Positions 19,889 through 29,858 of a stretch of DNA of 64,000 nt are shown here, one piece after another. A program made the translations under genes and the position numbers. A model generated the notes under the pieces. It searched no databases and was not told the origin of the DNA. It saw only the letters and a program-made list of their open reading frames with translations. Origin of the DNA: Alteromonas portus (GTDB lineage Bacteria; Pseudomonadota; Gammaproteobacteria; Enterobacterales; Alteromonadaceae); assembly GCF_005117025.1 (NCBI RefSeq), contig NZ_SWCO01000002.1, positions 186,001 to 250,000 on the forward strand. Reading direction: 5' to 3'. Numbering within the stretch: position 1 is the stretch's first letter; every line of letters starts with the position of its first letter.

Positions 19889-22276
19889 ATGAAATTCAGT
19901 GAAAAATGGTTAAGAGAGTGGGTTAACCCATCGCTGTCGGCACATGAGCTGTCTGAACAGTTGAGCATGGCTGGCCTAGAAGTAGACGGCGTTGAACCAG
20001 TAGCAGGCGATTTTAAAGGCGTGCTAGTGGGTGAAGTGGTTGAGTGCGGTCAGCACCCGAACGCCGACAAACTGCGCGTAACTAAAATTAACGTAGGTGG
20101 CGAAGAGCTACTTTATATCGTTTGTGGTGCGCCTAACTGCCGTCAAGGCATTAAAGTAGCAGTTGCTGTTGTTGGCGCTGTATTACCTGGCGACTTTAAA
20201 ATTAAAAAAGCGAAGCTTCGCGGCGAGCCGTCATTCGGTATGCTATGTAGCTTCTCTGAGCTAGGTATTAGCGACGACCACGACGGTATTATCGAGCTTC
20301 CAGCCGATGCACCTATTGGCGCAGACATTCGCGATTATCTTGGTCTTGATGACAACGCCATTGAAGTAGATCTAACACCAAACCGCGCAGACTGTTTGGG
20401 TATTCGCGGTATTGCCCGTGAAGTTGGCGTACTTAATAACCTTGACGTGTGCGAGCCTGAAGTAGCTGCGGTAAACGCAACTATTGATGATAAATTATCA
20501 ATTACGTTAAGCGCTGACGACGCATGCCCACGTTATTTAGGCCGTGTGGTTAAGGGCGTTAACGTTAAAGCAGCATCGCCACTGTGGTTAGTTGAAAAGC
20601 TACGTCGTTGCGGTATTCGCAGCATCGACCCCATTGTAGACGTGACTAATTTTGTATTGCTAGAGCTTGGCCAGCCAATGCACGCGTTTAACCTTGCCAG
20701 CATTGAAGGCAATATTAACGTGCGTATGGCGAATGAAGGCGAAACGCTTACGCTACTTGACGAAACCGAAGCTAAGCTGCAAAGCAATACGTTAGTTATT
20801 GCTGATGACAACAAAGCGTTAGCAATGGCAGGTATTTTCGGTGGCCTACACTCAGGTGTAACTACTGAAACACAAGACATTTTGCTCGAAAGTGCTTTCT
20901 TTAGCCGAGATGCCATTATGGGCCGTGCCCGTCAGTACGGTTTGCATACCGATGCGTCGCACCGCTATGAGCGTGGTGTAGACCCACAGCTTCAGCGTAA
21001 AGCCATGGAGCGCGCTACTGCACTAGTACTAGAAATTTGCGGTGGTGATGCTGGTCCAGTAGTTGAAGCTGTGGCTGAAGACAAGCTACCTAAGCAAGCT
21101 ACGGTTACGCTACGTCGTGAACGTTTATCTCGCGTACTAGGCATTAGCATTGACGATGCAAAAGTAACCGAAATGCTAAACCGCCTTGGTTTAGACGTAA
21201 CGCAAACCGAAGCCGGCTGGGAAGCAGTTGCGCCAAGCTATCGTTTCGATATTTCAATTGAAGAAGATTTGATTGAAGAAATTGCGCGCGTATACGGTTA
21301 CAACAACATTCCAAACGTGGCACCAAAAGCGACGTTGGCAATGCTGCCTTCGCAAGAAGCCAAGCTGCCGCTAAACACTATGAAGTCGTTGCTTTTAAGC
21401 CGTGGCTACAATGAAGCAATTACTTATTCGTTTGTTGATCCTAAAATTCAAAACGCATTGTTCCCAGACGTTAAAGGTATGGTGCTACCACACCCAATTT
21501 CATCTGATATGTCGGTAATGCGTGTAAGCTTATGGCCGGGTTTGTTAGGTGCGACTGCTTATAATCAGAAGCGCCAGCAACAACGTGTTCGCATGTTTGA
21601 AACCGGATTACGCTTTATTCCTCAACAAGATGCGCCAAATGGTGTATTGCAACAGCAAGTAATTGGTGGTGTAGTAGCAGGGCGTCGTAATGAAGAACAT
21701 TGGGACTTGGGCGACAGCCCGGTTGATTTCTTCGATGCAAAAGCCGACGTTGAGGCGTTATTGGCACTTACAGGCAGAACCGGTGAGTTCCAGTTCGTTA
21801 CAGGGCAACACAGTGCGTTACACCCTGGCATGACGGCAAAAATTTTGCTTAATGATGAAGAAGTTGGCTATATTGGTGCTATACACCCGCAGTTCACTAA
21901 ATTGCTTGGTGTTAACGGCCGTGTATTTGTGTTCGAACTAGTGGTAGATGCCATTACCGATCGCAAGTTACCGTCAGCCGTACCAGTATCGCGCTTCCCA
22001 TCGAATCGCCGTGATATTGCTATTACGGTTAAAGATGAAGTGCGTGTAGGGAATGTTCTTTCTTACATAGAAAATATTGGCGTAAATCAACTAGTTGCTC
22101 TAAACTTGTTCGATGAGTACAAAGGCAAGGGAATTGAGCCTGGCTATAAGAGCCTTGCTTTGTCACTTCATTTACAAGATCCGGATAAAACCTTGGAAGA
22201 AGCTGAGATTCAGCAAGCTGTAGATACTGTGGTTAAAGGTCTGGAATCTGAGTTTGGGGCCGCGTTAAGAGAGTAA
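19889..22276 (+). CDS. pheT: Phenylalanyl-tRNA synthetase beta subunit
   Basis: 795-residue subunit. It carries an N-terminal tRNA-binding OB domain ([21 protein letters not shown]), B3/B4 editing domain (about residues 200-400, with [20 protein letters not shown]), B5 domain, and a C-terminal ferredoxin-like anticodon-binding domain ([15 protein letters not shown] to the end). All domains are full length. The AGAG ribosome site lies within the pheS-pheT gap. The 3' end is 3 bp before ihfA, so the two are cotranscribed. Confidence 0.97.
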   Translation: MKFSEKWLREWVNPSLSAHELSEQLSMAGLEVDGVEPVAGDFKGVLVGEVVECGQHPNADKLRVTKINVGGEELLYIVCGAPNCRQGIKVAVAVVGAVLPGDFKIKKAKLRGEPSFGMLCSFSELGISDDHDGIIELPADAPIGADIRDYLGLDDNAIEVDLTPNRADCLGIRGIAREVGVLNNLDVCEPEVAAVNATIDDKLSITLSADDACPRYLGRVVKGVNVKAASPLWLVEKLRRCGIRSIDPIVDVTNFVLLELGQPMHAFNLASIEGNINVRMANEGETLTLLDETEAKLQSNTLVIADDNKALAMAGIFGGLHSGVTTETQDILLESAFFSRDAIMGRARQYGLHTDASHRYERGVDPQLQRKAMERATALVLEICGGDAGPVVEAVAEDKLPKQATVTLRRERLSRVLGISIDDAKVTEMLNRLGLDVTQTEAGWEAVAPSYRFDISIEEDLIEEIARVYGYNNIPNVAPKATLAMLPSQEAKLPLNTMKSLLLSRGYNEAITYSFVDPKIQNALFPDVKGMVLPHPISSDMSVMRVSLWPGLLGATAYNQKRQQQRVRMFETGLRFIPQQDAPNGVLQQQVIGGVVAGRRNEEHWDLGDSPVDFFDAKADVEALLALTGRTGEFQFVTGQHSALHPGMTAKILLNDEEVGYIGAIHPQFTKLLGVNGRVFVFELVVDAITDRKLPSAVPVSRFPSNRRDIAITVKDEVRVGNVLSYIENIGVNQLVALNLFDEYKGKGIEPGYKSLALSLHLQDPDKTLEEAEIQQAVDTVVKGLESEFGAALRE

Positions 22277-22279
22277 ACT

Positions 22280-22579
22280 ATGGCATTGACCAAAGCCGAG
22301 ATGGCTGAACACCTATTCGAGAAACTAGGCATTAACAAGCGTGATGCGAAGGATCTGGTAGAGCTTTTTTTCGAAGAGATTAAAGGCGCTCTGGAATCTG
22401 GTGAGCAAGTAAAACTGTCAGGTTTTGGCAACTTTGACCTGCGTGATAAAAATGAACGTCCTGGCCGTAACCCTAAAACTGGCGAAGACATTCCAATTAA
22501 AGCGCGTCGAGTGGTTACATTCCGCCCGGGTCAAAAATTGAAAAGCCGAGTCGAAAACTCTGCACCTGTCGACCAATAA
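22280..22579 (+). CDS. ihfA: Integration host factor alpha subunit
   Basis: 99-residue HU/IHF-family DNA-bending protein. IHF-alpha features include [17 protein letters not shown], the dimer core [13 protein letters not shown] and the beta arm [14 protein letters not shown], with the intercalating proline. It forms a heterodimer with IhfB, encoded elsewhere. The start lies 3 bp after pheT, a linkage conserved in gammaproteobacteria. A terminator follows. Confidence 0.96.
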   Translation: MALTKAEMAEHLFEKLGINKRDAKDLVELFFEEIKGALESGEQVKLSGFGNFDLRDKNERPGRNPKTGEDIPIKARRVVTFRPGQKLKSRVENSAPVDQ

Positions 22580-22601
22580 TCTTTAGGTCGTTACAATACT
22601 G

Positions 22602-22629
22602 AAAAAGAGCGGGACCTCTCGCTCTTTTT
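22602..22629 (+). terminator. Rho-independent terminator after ihfA
   Basis: Stem AAAAAGAGCG / CGCTCTTTTT with an 8-base loop, ending in five T. It ends the pheST-ihfA transcript. Confidence 0.9.
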
Positions 22630-22693
22630 GTATTGCTTCTTTTATACAGTGCCGCCGCACTGGTTTTCATATGCAATTTCTTTGGAGGAAAGT

Positions 22694-23239
22694 GTGAAAA
22701 AAGCACTTGTCGTTCTTGCTATTATTGTTGCTGCTACCTTTTCATGGTTTGCTTATTTGTCGCTAGATGCAGACAAACGAGATCAAGATGCAGCGCAAGT
22801 TCCACTTATAACGGTAATGGAAATTCTGCACGCAAGCGATTTGCAGGCAGGCGTTAAACAGGCTGTTAAAAACGGCAATGAAGAAGAGATAGACGCGTGG
22901 ATGGCACAAGCCCGCGAAGTAGGGCAGGCTGCTAACTTGTCACCTGAAGATATGGATTATCTTAGCTCGGAAACCGCCGAAGACTACGTAGTATTCAATG
23001 CTAAACGTCAGCTGTACAACGAAGCATTTGAAGCACGCTATTACGCGCTAGAAGATGTAGATGTGCTTAAAGAGCAATATCCCGAAGCCAAAGACTTGTT
23101 TGCTCGCACTGATGCGTTGATTGAAAAGCGTGACGCTATTATTCAACAAATTGCTGTAGCTATTTCAGGAAGCGAACAGCCTGACGAAGCAGCGCTTGAA
23201 GAAGCACGCAAACAGTGGTTAGCGCAGGCGAGTAATTAG
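22694..23239 (+). CDS. Unknown membrane-anchored protein
   Basis: 181-residue protein starting at GTG 22694, five bases after GGAGG. A single N-terminal hydrophobic segment (ALVVLAIIVAATFSWFAYL) follows a short basic start, so it is anchored in the inner membrane or exported. The rest is acidic, alanine-rich and helical (for example DALIEKRDAIIQQIAVAIS near the C terminus). I recognise no family. An upstream reading from 22628 would run through the ihfA terminator and is rejected. It stands alone between ihfA and the convergent ybaK gene. Confidence 0.7.
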   Translation: MKKALVVLAIIVAATFSWFAYLSLDADKRDQDAAQVPLITVMEILHASDLQAGVKQAVKNGNEEEIDAWMAQAREVGQAANLSPEDMDYLSSETAEDYVVFNAKRQLYNEAFEARYYALEDVDVLKEQYPEAKDLFARTDALIEKRDAIIQQIAVAISGSEQPDEAALEEARKQWLAQASN

Positions 23240-23311
23240 GCAGTCGCATAACCAAAAGCTGCATTGTAAGTTTTCGCTAACGCAGCTAACGATATAGTTG
23301 GTTGTGCTAAG

Positions 23312-23782
23312 TTAACTTACCGAAATATCCGCAAATTTGGCGCTTGTTAGCAAAGCTAAATCGGCAGGAGAAAGCGCCACTTCTAACCCTCGCTTTCCTG
23401 CGCTTACGTGCATAGTGGCAAGGCCTTCAGCGCTTTTGTGAATTACGCTGGCTAACCGCTTTTTCTGGCCCAACGGGCTTACCCCACCTAATACGTAGCC
23501 TGTGGCAACCATTACCGCGTTTGCCTGAGCCATTTCTACCTTTTTTACACCTAACGCTTTTGCCATTTTCTTCTCGCTTAGCTTGGTGTTTACGGGTACT
23601 ACGGCAACGGCCAATTTACTGGTGTCTATGCTAACCACTAAGGTTTTAAATACGGTATCGGCGTTAAGGTTTAGTTTTTCAACGGCCTCCAGACCGTAAG
23701 ACGCAGCATTGGCATCGTGATCGTATTTTAAAACCGTATGTGCGATACGTTTTTTTGTTAGTAGTGTAATTGCGGGTGTCAT
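23312..23782 (-). CDS. ybaK: Cys-tRNA(Pro)/Cys-tRNA(Cys) deacylase YbaK
   Basis: 156-residue YbaK/EbsC-type trans-editing protein that hydrolyses misacylated Cys-tRNA(Pro). The catalytic lysine is K46 in ADTVFKTLVV, and the glycine loop is GGVSPLGQKKRL. Its ATG overlaps the TGA of the penicillin-acylase-like gene as ATGA, so it is translationally coupled to that gene even though the functions look unrelated. Confidence 0.92.
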   Translation of the reverse strand: MTPAITLLTKKRIAHTVLKYDHDANAASYGLEAVEKLNLNADTVFKTLVVSIDTSKLAVAVVPVNTKLSEKKMAKALGVKKVEMAQANAVMVATGYVLGGVSPLGQKKRLASVIHKSAEGLATMHVSAGKRGLEVALSPADLALLTSAKFADISVS

Positions 23783-26208
23783 TCAACCTCTTTTTTATAG
23801 AAGGTACGGCTGTGTATAGGCTCGCTTGGTAGTAAGGGCGTTGCCGCGTGAGTGGCGTAGTCGTTAAAACCGGCTGTAAAAAAGTCTGACAGCGGGTGTC
23901 CGCTCTGCCCACCAGGTAAGGTTAAAATGGCGTCTTCTAAGTGGCCTGGGCTTACAAAAAAACGCTCCGATGCGCCAAAGCTAGGGGTTTGCACTGCGGG
24001 CATGTAGGTATCGCCAAAGCCTTCCACTTGCTGCATATTTAACATGCTTCCTACTAATGGAATTTGACTAGCGAAGGGGTGCTCTACCGATAAGGCATTA
24101 ACCTTACCCCAAGCCAAGGCTTCCATGTTTGCCTCTACCGGAGAATATTTATCTAATAATTTGTGTTTGGCACGGCGGTAAGCGTCTACCAGTAACTCGT
24201 CGAAACTTTCGGTGTCGGCAGGCAGCCAGGAATCAGGTTGGCTATGGATAAGCTGCCAAGTGGCCGGTTCGATGCCTCGTAGCAGGTTGCGGCTGTTTAC
24301 ACCTTGTTGATCTAAGTTTGAAAGTAAACCACCAAAAAGGGTTTGTATCACTTCGCGCCTAAAGTGTTTAACTAAGGTATAGCCTACCGAGTCTTCACAT
24401 GCGCATTCACTCCAAGTATTCAGATAAGCAAGATCTGGCTTAAACTCAATATCTTGCATGTTCAGCAAGCCGTATAATAGGTGTTGCCACGGAATAAGAA
24501 AGCGAGCGTGATTATCTAACTGTATGGCGTAGAAATCGGTTTCACTGAAGATGTCTTTTTCAAATAGCCTGTCTCTTATCTGCTGGCCGCGAGCACCCAG
24601 GGCATAACCACCGTCGCCCCATACCTTGAAATCTTCAGCTGATATTACTCTGGCATTGGCTGTCCATATTCTTCCCATTTCAGGGTTTATTACCATGGGA
24701 AGCTTTGTTGCCCGTTTTGGTGGTGTGGTGGCTGCGTCTTTTTCTTTTATTGCGGTGAACGACGCTTGCTGTCTGTCCATCACAGCGCCGCCAGGCAGCC
24801 ATGCTGCGTTGCCGCTTTCATCAACAATGACCAAATTTTGTGTAGGAATGGCTATACGCTGCCCCGTTCTAACTGCCGCTTGAACACTTTTAGCGGTACC
24901 AAAATTTATAATGCCCAAGTTGGCAGCAAACGGGTGGTGGGCCACCCAATTAAGCGCGTAGCGCTTGCCATTCAATTCTTTAACGGGCCCGTATGCGCTT
25001 AATTCAAATTTGAATTCGTGTTCGCCTTCGGGAAGAAGAATACGCTCTGTTACAGTTTCAGTGGGGGTTGTGTCATCAAGTGCTATCCAATCCACATTGT
25101 CTAGGTTGGCGTTAGTAAAGCCCCACGCAATATGGCCGTTTGTGCCGACTACTATGCCCGGAATACCGGGCAAAGACACCCCCGTTACTTGCACGTTGCT
25201 ACCCGACTCTTGGTAGTTTAGCTGGGCGCGATACCAAATAATGGGCACACGCAAACCCAGGTGCATGTCGTTCGCTAAAAGGCCCGCGCCTGTTGCCGTA
25301 TAGTTTCCTGTTACTGCCCAGTTGTTGCTGCCAATGTCGGGAAGTTCAGTACCCATGTATTGGGCACGAGCAATTGCCGTATTGCTGTATTTTATATGGC
25401 TTGCGCTAGGTGGTGGGGCGTCTTGCTCTGTGTTTAAATCCGTGTTTTCTTCAGTGCCTTGTTCAGAATGTTGGTCGCTGTCTTGCTTATTAATAACGGC
25501 ACGCAGCGAAGCAGGGTACTGTGGAATTTCAGCCTCTAGTAATGGTATTTCGCTGGCATCTAACGCTGCTTGGTAGTTGCTAGGCTGCGTGATAAACCCA
25601 TAAATATCGTTCCCAAAGGTTGTGAGTAAAGCTTCTCTTGCTAAATCTAGCTCTACCTGAGTACCTTGTAGGTCTAAATACATACTGTAAATAACAAGAA
25701 TACTGTCGGTAGGTTGCCACTGTTGTATGTCAACACCTGCGGCTAGGTACTCAAAAGGCGGAAGGGTGTATTCGCTAAGCGCGTCATTAACGCCGTGAGA
25801 ATAACGCACCAGCAATTCTTGTTGTTTAGAGGGAAGGTTATCAAACACCGCCTTTGCCCGTTTTTCAAACTGGTGAAAGCGCGCTTTTTTATCTATATCA
25901 AGTGCTATGTCGCCAACCCATTGCGACAAACCACCCGAAGCGGCTCGGCGCTGAAGGTCCATTTGAAAGAACCGGTCTTGTGCGTGAGCAAAACCTAAAG
26001 CGTACGCGGCGTCGAAAATATCGTTGGCGTTAATGACCGCGTGACCTAAGCTATCGCGGCTTAACTCGGTAGGTGCGTTTACGTGATACGTGGCGCTATT
26101 TCCATCAAGCGCGGGCAAGCTAAGGCGAAGGGATATATAAAGCCCCAGTGCCACCATTATGACCAGTGTTAAAACACTTAAAACCAACCACTTGAACCAA
26201 TTTATCAC
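23779..26208 (-). CDS. Penicillin-acylase family Ntn hydrolase
   Basis: 809-residue S45-family hydrolase. An N-terminal membrane/signal segment (residues 5-30) is followed by the alpha subunit. A linker, about residues 240-270, is rich in Asp, Glu, Gln and Ser and is probably removed on maturation. The beta subunit begins at the nucleophile S294 (IGSNNWAVT). Further core motifs are LLANDMHLGLRVP, GVSLPGIPGIVVGTNGHIAWGFTN and the C-terminal FVSPGHLEDAILTLPGGQSGHP. Relatives cleave acyl-homoserine lactones or beta-lactam amides, and the substrate here is unknown. It probably acts in the periplasm. Confidence 0.88.
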   Translation of the reverse strand: MINWFKWLVLSVLTLVIMVALGLYISLRLSLPALDGNSATYHVNAPTELSRDSLGHAVINANDIFDAAYALGFAHAQDRFFQMDLQRRAASGGLSQWVGDIALDIDKKARFHQFEKRAKAVFDNLPSKQQELLVRYSHGVNDALSEYTLPPFEYLAAGVDIQQWQPTDSILVIYSMYLDLQGTQVELDLAREALLTTFGNDIYGFITQPSNYQAALDASEIPLLEAEIPQYPASLRAVINKQDSDQHSEQGTEENTDLNTEQDAPPPSASHIKYSNTAIARAQYMGTELPDIGSNNWAVTGNYTATGAGLLANDMHLGLRVPIIWYRAQLNYQESGSNVQVTGVSLPGIPGIVVGTNGHIAWGFTNANLDNVDWIALDDTTPTETVTERILLPEGEHEFKFELSAYGPVKELNGKRYALNWVAHHPFAANLGIINFGTAKSVQAAVRTGQRIAIPTQNLVIVDESGNAAWLPGGAVMDRQQASFTAIKEKDAATTPPKRATKLPMVINPEMGRIWTANARVISAEDFKVWGDGGYALGARGQQIRDRLFEKDIFSETDFYAIQLDNHARFLIPWQHLLYGLLNMQDIEFKPDLAYLNTWSECACEDSVGYTLVKHFRREVIQTLFGGLLSNLDQQGVNSRNLLRGIEPATWQLIHSQPDSWLPADTESFDELLVDAYRRAKHKLLDKYSPVEANMEALAWGKVNALSVEHPFASQIPLVGSMLNMQQVEGFGDTYMPAVQTPSFGASERFFVSPGHLEDAILTLPGGQSGHPLSDFFTAGFNDYATHAATPLLPSEPIHSRTFYKKEVE

Positions 26209-26294
26209 GTGTAAAACTCCCTATTTTTCTCTATCCTAACCACAGAACTAGCAAAATTGAAGTGATGTTTTATGACACATACTAAGGCGGTGCC

Positions 26295-27317
26295 GTGGGG
26301 CCATTAATGTTGGATTGTCAGGCCGAAGAACTTCTGCCTGAAGAAAAGGAAAAATTAGCCCATCCTGTTGTGGGTGGCGTAATTTTATTTAGTCGTAATT
26401 ATCATGACAAACGCCAGCTTTTTGCGCTGGTTAAAGATATTAGGCGCTATGCAAAACGGCCGGTATTAATAGCCGTCGATCACGAAGGCGGCCGCGTACA
26501 GCGCTTTCGCGAGGGTTTCACTGCTATACCTGCAATGGGCAGTATTTTAAAGCAGTCAGAGCATCAGGATGAAAGTGCTGCGTATGCGAAGGCCTGCGGC
26601 CTGGTATTAGCCCACGAGCTTAAAACTCTTGATATCGACTTTAGCTTTGCGCCGGTACTTGATATTAACGGTGTATCTCAGGTTATTGGCGACAGGGCAT
26701 TTGCTGACAATGCGAACGAGGTCATTCGTCTTGCTACCCACCTTATTCAAGGATTAAAAGCAGTGAATATGCCTGCTATAGGCAAGCACTTTCCTGGGCA
26801 CGGTAGCGTGGCGCCTGACTCGCACATAGCACTACCAGTAGATGAGCGCGATTTTGAAGACATTCGTAGCACCGATATGGTGGTATTTGAACGATTAATA
26901 GAGCGTGCAATGCTTGATGGCGTTATGCCTGCCCACGTTATATATAATCAGGTGTGTGATAAACCAGCAGGGTTTTCACCAAAATGGCTGCAAGAAGTGC
27001 TTAAGTGTGACTTGAGTTTTGGTGGCGCTGTATTTTCTGACGATTTGTCTATGCATGGTGCCAGCGTAGCTGGTGGTTATGTTGAGCGCGCTGAAGCTGC
27101 GCTAGATGCTGGCTGCGATATGGTACTTGCTTGCAATAACCCCGAAGGGGCCGAGAGTATTCTAGATGGATTAGAAGCACGCTTTTCAGCCTTAAATGAT
27201 AGCGATTTACAAAAGCAAGAGCGTGTAATGGCGCTTTACGGGCGGGTTATGCCTACGGGGCTTAAAGAAAAGTACGAAAGCGCGGTTGATTTAGTTAAGC
27301 GTCTGAGCGAACGGTAG
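26295..27317 (+). CDS. nagZ: Beta-N-acetylhexosaminidase (GH3)
   Basis: 340-residue cytoplasmic glycoside hydrolase family 3 enzyme that releases N-acetylglucosamine from muropeptides during cell-wall recycling. Signature features are VVGGVILFSRNYHD, IAVDHEGGRVQRF, the catalytic loop IGKHFPGHGSVAPDSH (Asp/His dyad) and the nucleophile in VFSDDLSMHGA. The start is GTG at 26295 after AAGGCGG. The usual MGPxMLD N terminus supports it. Confidence 0.93.
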   Translation: MGPLMLDCQAEELLPEEKEKLAHPVVGGVILFSRNYHDKRQLFALVKDIRRYAKRPVLIAVDHEGGRVQRFREGFTAIPAMGSILKQSEHQDESAAYAKACGLVLAHELKTLDIDFSFAPVLDINGVSQVIGDRAFADNANEVIRLATHLIQGLKAVNMPAIGKHFPGHGSVAPDSHIALPVDERDFEDIRSTDMVVFERLIERAMLDGVMPAHVIYNQVCDKPAGFSPKWLQEVLKCDLSFGGAVFSDDLSMHGASVAGGYVERAEAALDAGCDMVLACNNPEGAESILDGLEARFSALNDSDLQKQERVMALYGRVMPTGLKEKYESAVDLVKRLSER

Positions 27318-27336
27318 GTGTTATACCTACCGTTTT
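27311..27336 (+). terminator. Terminator overlapping the nagZ stop
   Basis: Stem ACGGTAGGT / ACCTACCGT with a 5-base loop, followed by TTT. The left arm includes the nagZ stop codon. Confidence 0.8.
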
Positions 27337-27448
27337 ATTCATCATTTATGCTAGTCAGATATCTCGATGCACGTTTGCCTGCTTTGATAGCTGATTTTAT
27401 TACTACCTGTTTCCTTGGGCGCACCACTGGCACTTGGACACCCGCACT

Positions 27449-27964
27449 TTAAACCTTTGTTTCCTCTACGCCTGCTTCTACATTCATAAAGCGCGCAAAG
27501 GTGAAAAGGAAATCGCTTAAGCGATTTAAATAGGCGTGCACCACTTCGGGCACCTCGTAATGCTTAGATAAGCTAATAACGGCTCGCTCAGCGCGGCGGC
27601 ACACAGCGCGGCACACATGAGCCTGTGCAGCAGCTTTACTACCGCCAGGCAATACGAACGATGTGTTTGGCGGCATTTTATTGGTAATGCTGTCTATAAG
27701 GGTTTCTAAGTTTTCAACGTCAGTTTGCGTTAGCGTAGAGCTTGCTGAAATTGCGAAGCCTGCTTGAAACAGGTTGCGTTGAATGTCGTGAAGCATAGGT
27801 TTGTGTTGAGCAGCAACATAAGCGGCTAGCAAACCAATATGACTATTTAATTCGTCCATGTCGCCGTAGCTTTGTACTACCAAATCGTCTTTATCAACAC
27901 GTACGGCTTTGTCGGCGTAAATTTGCGTGCTGCCTTTATCACCAGTGCGAGTGTAAATCTTCAT
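27449..27964 (-). CDS. Cob(I)alamin adenosyltransferase, PduO type
   Basis: 171-residue trimeric PduO-type ATP:cob(I)alamin adenosyltransferase, which makes adenosylcobalamin. The ATP site is in KIYTRTGDKGSTQIY. The helical core includes LPGGSKAAAQAHVCRAVCRRAER and the C-terminal YLNRLSDFLFTFARFMN, split by family-typical positions. No cobalamin biosynthesis gene or B12 riboswitch is near. The 5' region instead contains a 7-bp tandem repeat, 67 bases upstream of the start codon. Confidence 0.9.
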   Translation of the reverse strand: MKIYTRTGDKGSTQIYADKAVRVDKDDLVVQSYGDMDELNSHIGLLAAYVAAQHKPMLHDIQRNLFQAGFAISASSTLTQTDVENLETLIDSITNKMPPNTSFVLPGGSKAAAQAHVCRAVCRRAERAVISLSKHYEVPEVVHAYLNRLSDFLFTFARFMNVEAGVEETKV

Positions 27965-28030
27965 AAAAACCTTATTTTCTGAACTCTTTTCTTGAACTGC
28001 TTTTACGCGCTAGGCCATTAAATACTGCAA

Positions 28031-28093
28031 ACTAGCAACTAGCAACTAGCAACTAGCAACTAGCAACTAGCAACTAGCAACTAGCAACCAGCA
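28031..28093. repeat. 7-bp tandem repeat ACTAGCA, eight perfect units plus one variant
   Basis: Eight exact ACTAGCA units (28031-28086) and one ACCAGCA (28087-28093). It lies between the csiV 3' end and the PduO gene start, all on the minus strand. Seven is not a multiple of the helix repeat, so unit changes would rotate flanking sites. It is a probable variable-number locus. Confidence 0.95.
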
Positions 28094-28132
28094 AAGCTGA
28101 ACCCGCCAATGCTGCAGCTGGCGCGAAAAACG

Positions 28133-29857
28133 CTATTCGCCAACGTTAGGGCGGTTGTAACGGCGAACCTGAACTACAAACCCAAACAAGGGGTGGTCGA
28201 AGTAGTGTAACTGCGTGCTGATTACCCGTCGCTGCTCGGCTAGCGGAACCGATACCAATTTGTATTCGGTAGGTGTTGCTTGGTTGGCTGATGCGGCGTT
28301 ACTTTCTTCACTGCTAAAATAGCTTAACGGCACTGGCTGGCGATAAAACATTTCACCATCTACATGAAGATACGGCACGCGATTAATGTATTTAAGAAAT
28401 ACCTTTATTGTGCCGTCGATCTCCCAAATAGGAGTTCTTAACGCTGCGGCTGTCCCGTTGTCTTCGTCTTGCTGCACAATCATAGCGGTATCTAGCGCTT
28501 TAAACGCTTCATAATCGATGGCTTCTGGGTTCGAAAGGCGACGATCTAAGTCAGCGAAAATATCAGGCACGCCAGCTAAGTCAGCGTCGCTAAGTGCCGA
28601 GGTGTAAGCGCTATTCGTATCTTCGCTTGTATTTACGGAGCTATATGGGGAGTTCTTGTTTGGCGAATTTGCGGTCTTATTAATGCTTAAACCCGCTGTT
28701 GCATCATATCCGAACTCTGACTGACCGTTTTGTGATTGGGTGATAGATGCGGTGGGTTGTACTTGCTCTCGCATATCGCCATTTAAGTCGAACTGCTGCG
28801 CATAGTTCTGTCCACCGTATAAACGAACATTAAACGCCTTGTTTTTGCCAAACATTACAGGCTGTCGCCACGTTGCGTGAAATAAGCGTTCTAGCTCGCG
28901 ATTTGAGCGTATTTGGCGAGAAATAGATGACAATGCTTGTTGGTTACTGGTTAGCAGGTGAGCTTTTGATGCAAGGGGCCAGTCGTGCCCTTCAACAACA
29001 ATGGGTAAACTTGCAGGAGCAGGGAGCCTGTTGTCTGGCTTGTTTACCTTCCATACTATGGCCGGTCGCATTGCTGATTTAAGCGCACTGGCTCTCGATG
29101 CGTAATCATCTTGCATCGCACTAGCGGTTACTTCGCCCTCGGCGGATGCATTTAGATTCAGCACAGTAGTAATTTCTGCACTAAGCCAAGGTTTAGACTC
29201 TTCGCAGTATTTAAAAGTAGGTACGGTAATAGGCGTGGTGTGTTTTACGCCGAAAAAAGATGTCCAGTAGCTAGCGATAGTTTCTGCATCTGGTGCGTTA
29301 CCTGCAGCTTCTTCATTTGCATAGCTAGAGCCGTTGGTATAACCCGCTGATGAATAAGCCAGGTTACCTTGATTAGAGGTAAATGCGTCTTTTGCCTGCG
29401 TGTTAGCATTTTCTGCTTGGCTAGCGGTATTGTTATAGGCGCTGCCAGCGTCGTCAGAATACGATGTTGGTGGCACATCAGTGTACGAACCTGTGCTTTG
29501 CTCGCTATCTGAAGTTGATAGCGATAGAAAATCCACATCTTTTGACGGAATTTTAAAAAGAGAGTCGTTAGGCCACTTTATCGTAGTGTCTGCACCGCAT
29601 ACGGCTAAGCCTTGTTTTAAATGGCTGATATCAGGGGCGATTACATCGCTGATAATGTCTGCCTGAGCGCGAGGGGCGTTTAAGTTGTCGGCTAGCGAAA
29701 ACTGCTCTTCTAACTCAGTAAGCGCCACGTTGCGCTTAAATGCAATTACCTCCACATCAAACCACCAGTTGTCGTTGGCGTTGGCTGTGGTTGAAATTGT
29801 TGTTAAGAAAACGGCGCTAATCGATGCAACCAGCGGGCACCAGCGAGATAACTTCAT
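28133..29857 (-). CDS. csiV: CsiV-family periplasmic protein, enlarged
   Basis: 574-residue secreted protein. A signal peptide ends at about TANAND. The mature N terminus WWFDVEVIAFKRN and the C-terminal VFLKYINRVPYLHVDGEMFYRQP with FDHPLFGFVVQVRRYN are typical of CsiV, the peptidoglycan-binding partner of the LpoA/PBP1a synthase system in Vibrio. It is much longer than the roughly 260 residues I recall for Vibrio CsiV. The extra length is low-complexity Ser/Thr/Asn/Ala sequence at about residues 120-195 and 370-420. The ATG follows the mfd stop directly (TAACATG), with AAGGAG upstream. Confidence 0.75.
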   Translation of the reverse strand: MKLSRWCPLVASISAVFLTTISTTANANDNWWFDVEVIAFKRNVALTELEEQFSLADNLNAPRAQADIISDVIAPDISHLKQGLAVCGADTTIKWPNDSLFKIPSKDVDFLSLSTSDSEQSTGSYTDVPPTSYSDDAGSAYNNTASQAENANTQAKDAFTSNQGNLAYSSAGYTNGSSYANEEAAGNAPDAETIASYWTSFFGVKHTTPITVPTFKYCEESKPWLSAEITTVLNLNASAEGEVTASAMQDDYASRASALKSAMRPAIVWKVNKPDNRLPAPASLPIVVEGHDWPLASKAHLLTSNQQALSSISRQIRSNRELERLFHATWRQPVMFGKNKAFNVRLYGGQNYAQQFDLNGDMREQVQPTASITQSQNGQSEFGYDATAGLSINKTANSPNKNSPYSSVNTSEDTNSAYTSALSDADLAGVPDIFADLDRRLSNPEAIDYEAFKALDTAMIVQQDEDNGTAAALRTPIWEIDGTIKVFLKYINRVPYLHVDGEMFYRQPVPLSYFSSEESNAASANQATPTEYKLVSVPLAEQRRVISTQLHYFDHPLFGFVVQVRRYNRPNVGE

Positions 29858-29858
29858 G

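Noticed and set aside
27965..28132. Cobalamin riboswitch before the adenosyltransferase gene
   Set aside because: The 168-bp gap is mostly the 7-bp tandem repeat and shows no B12-box sequence.
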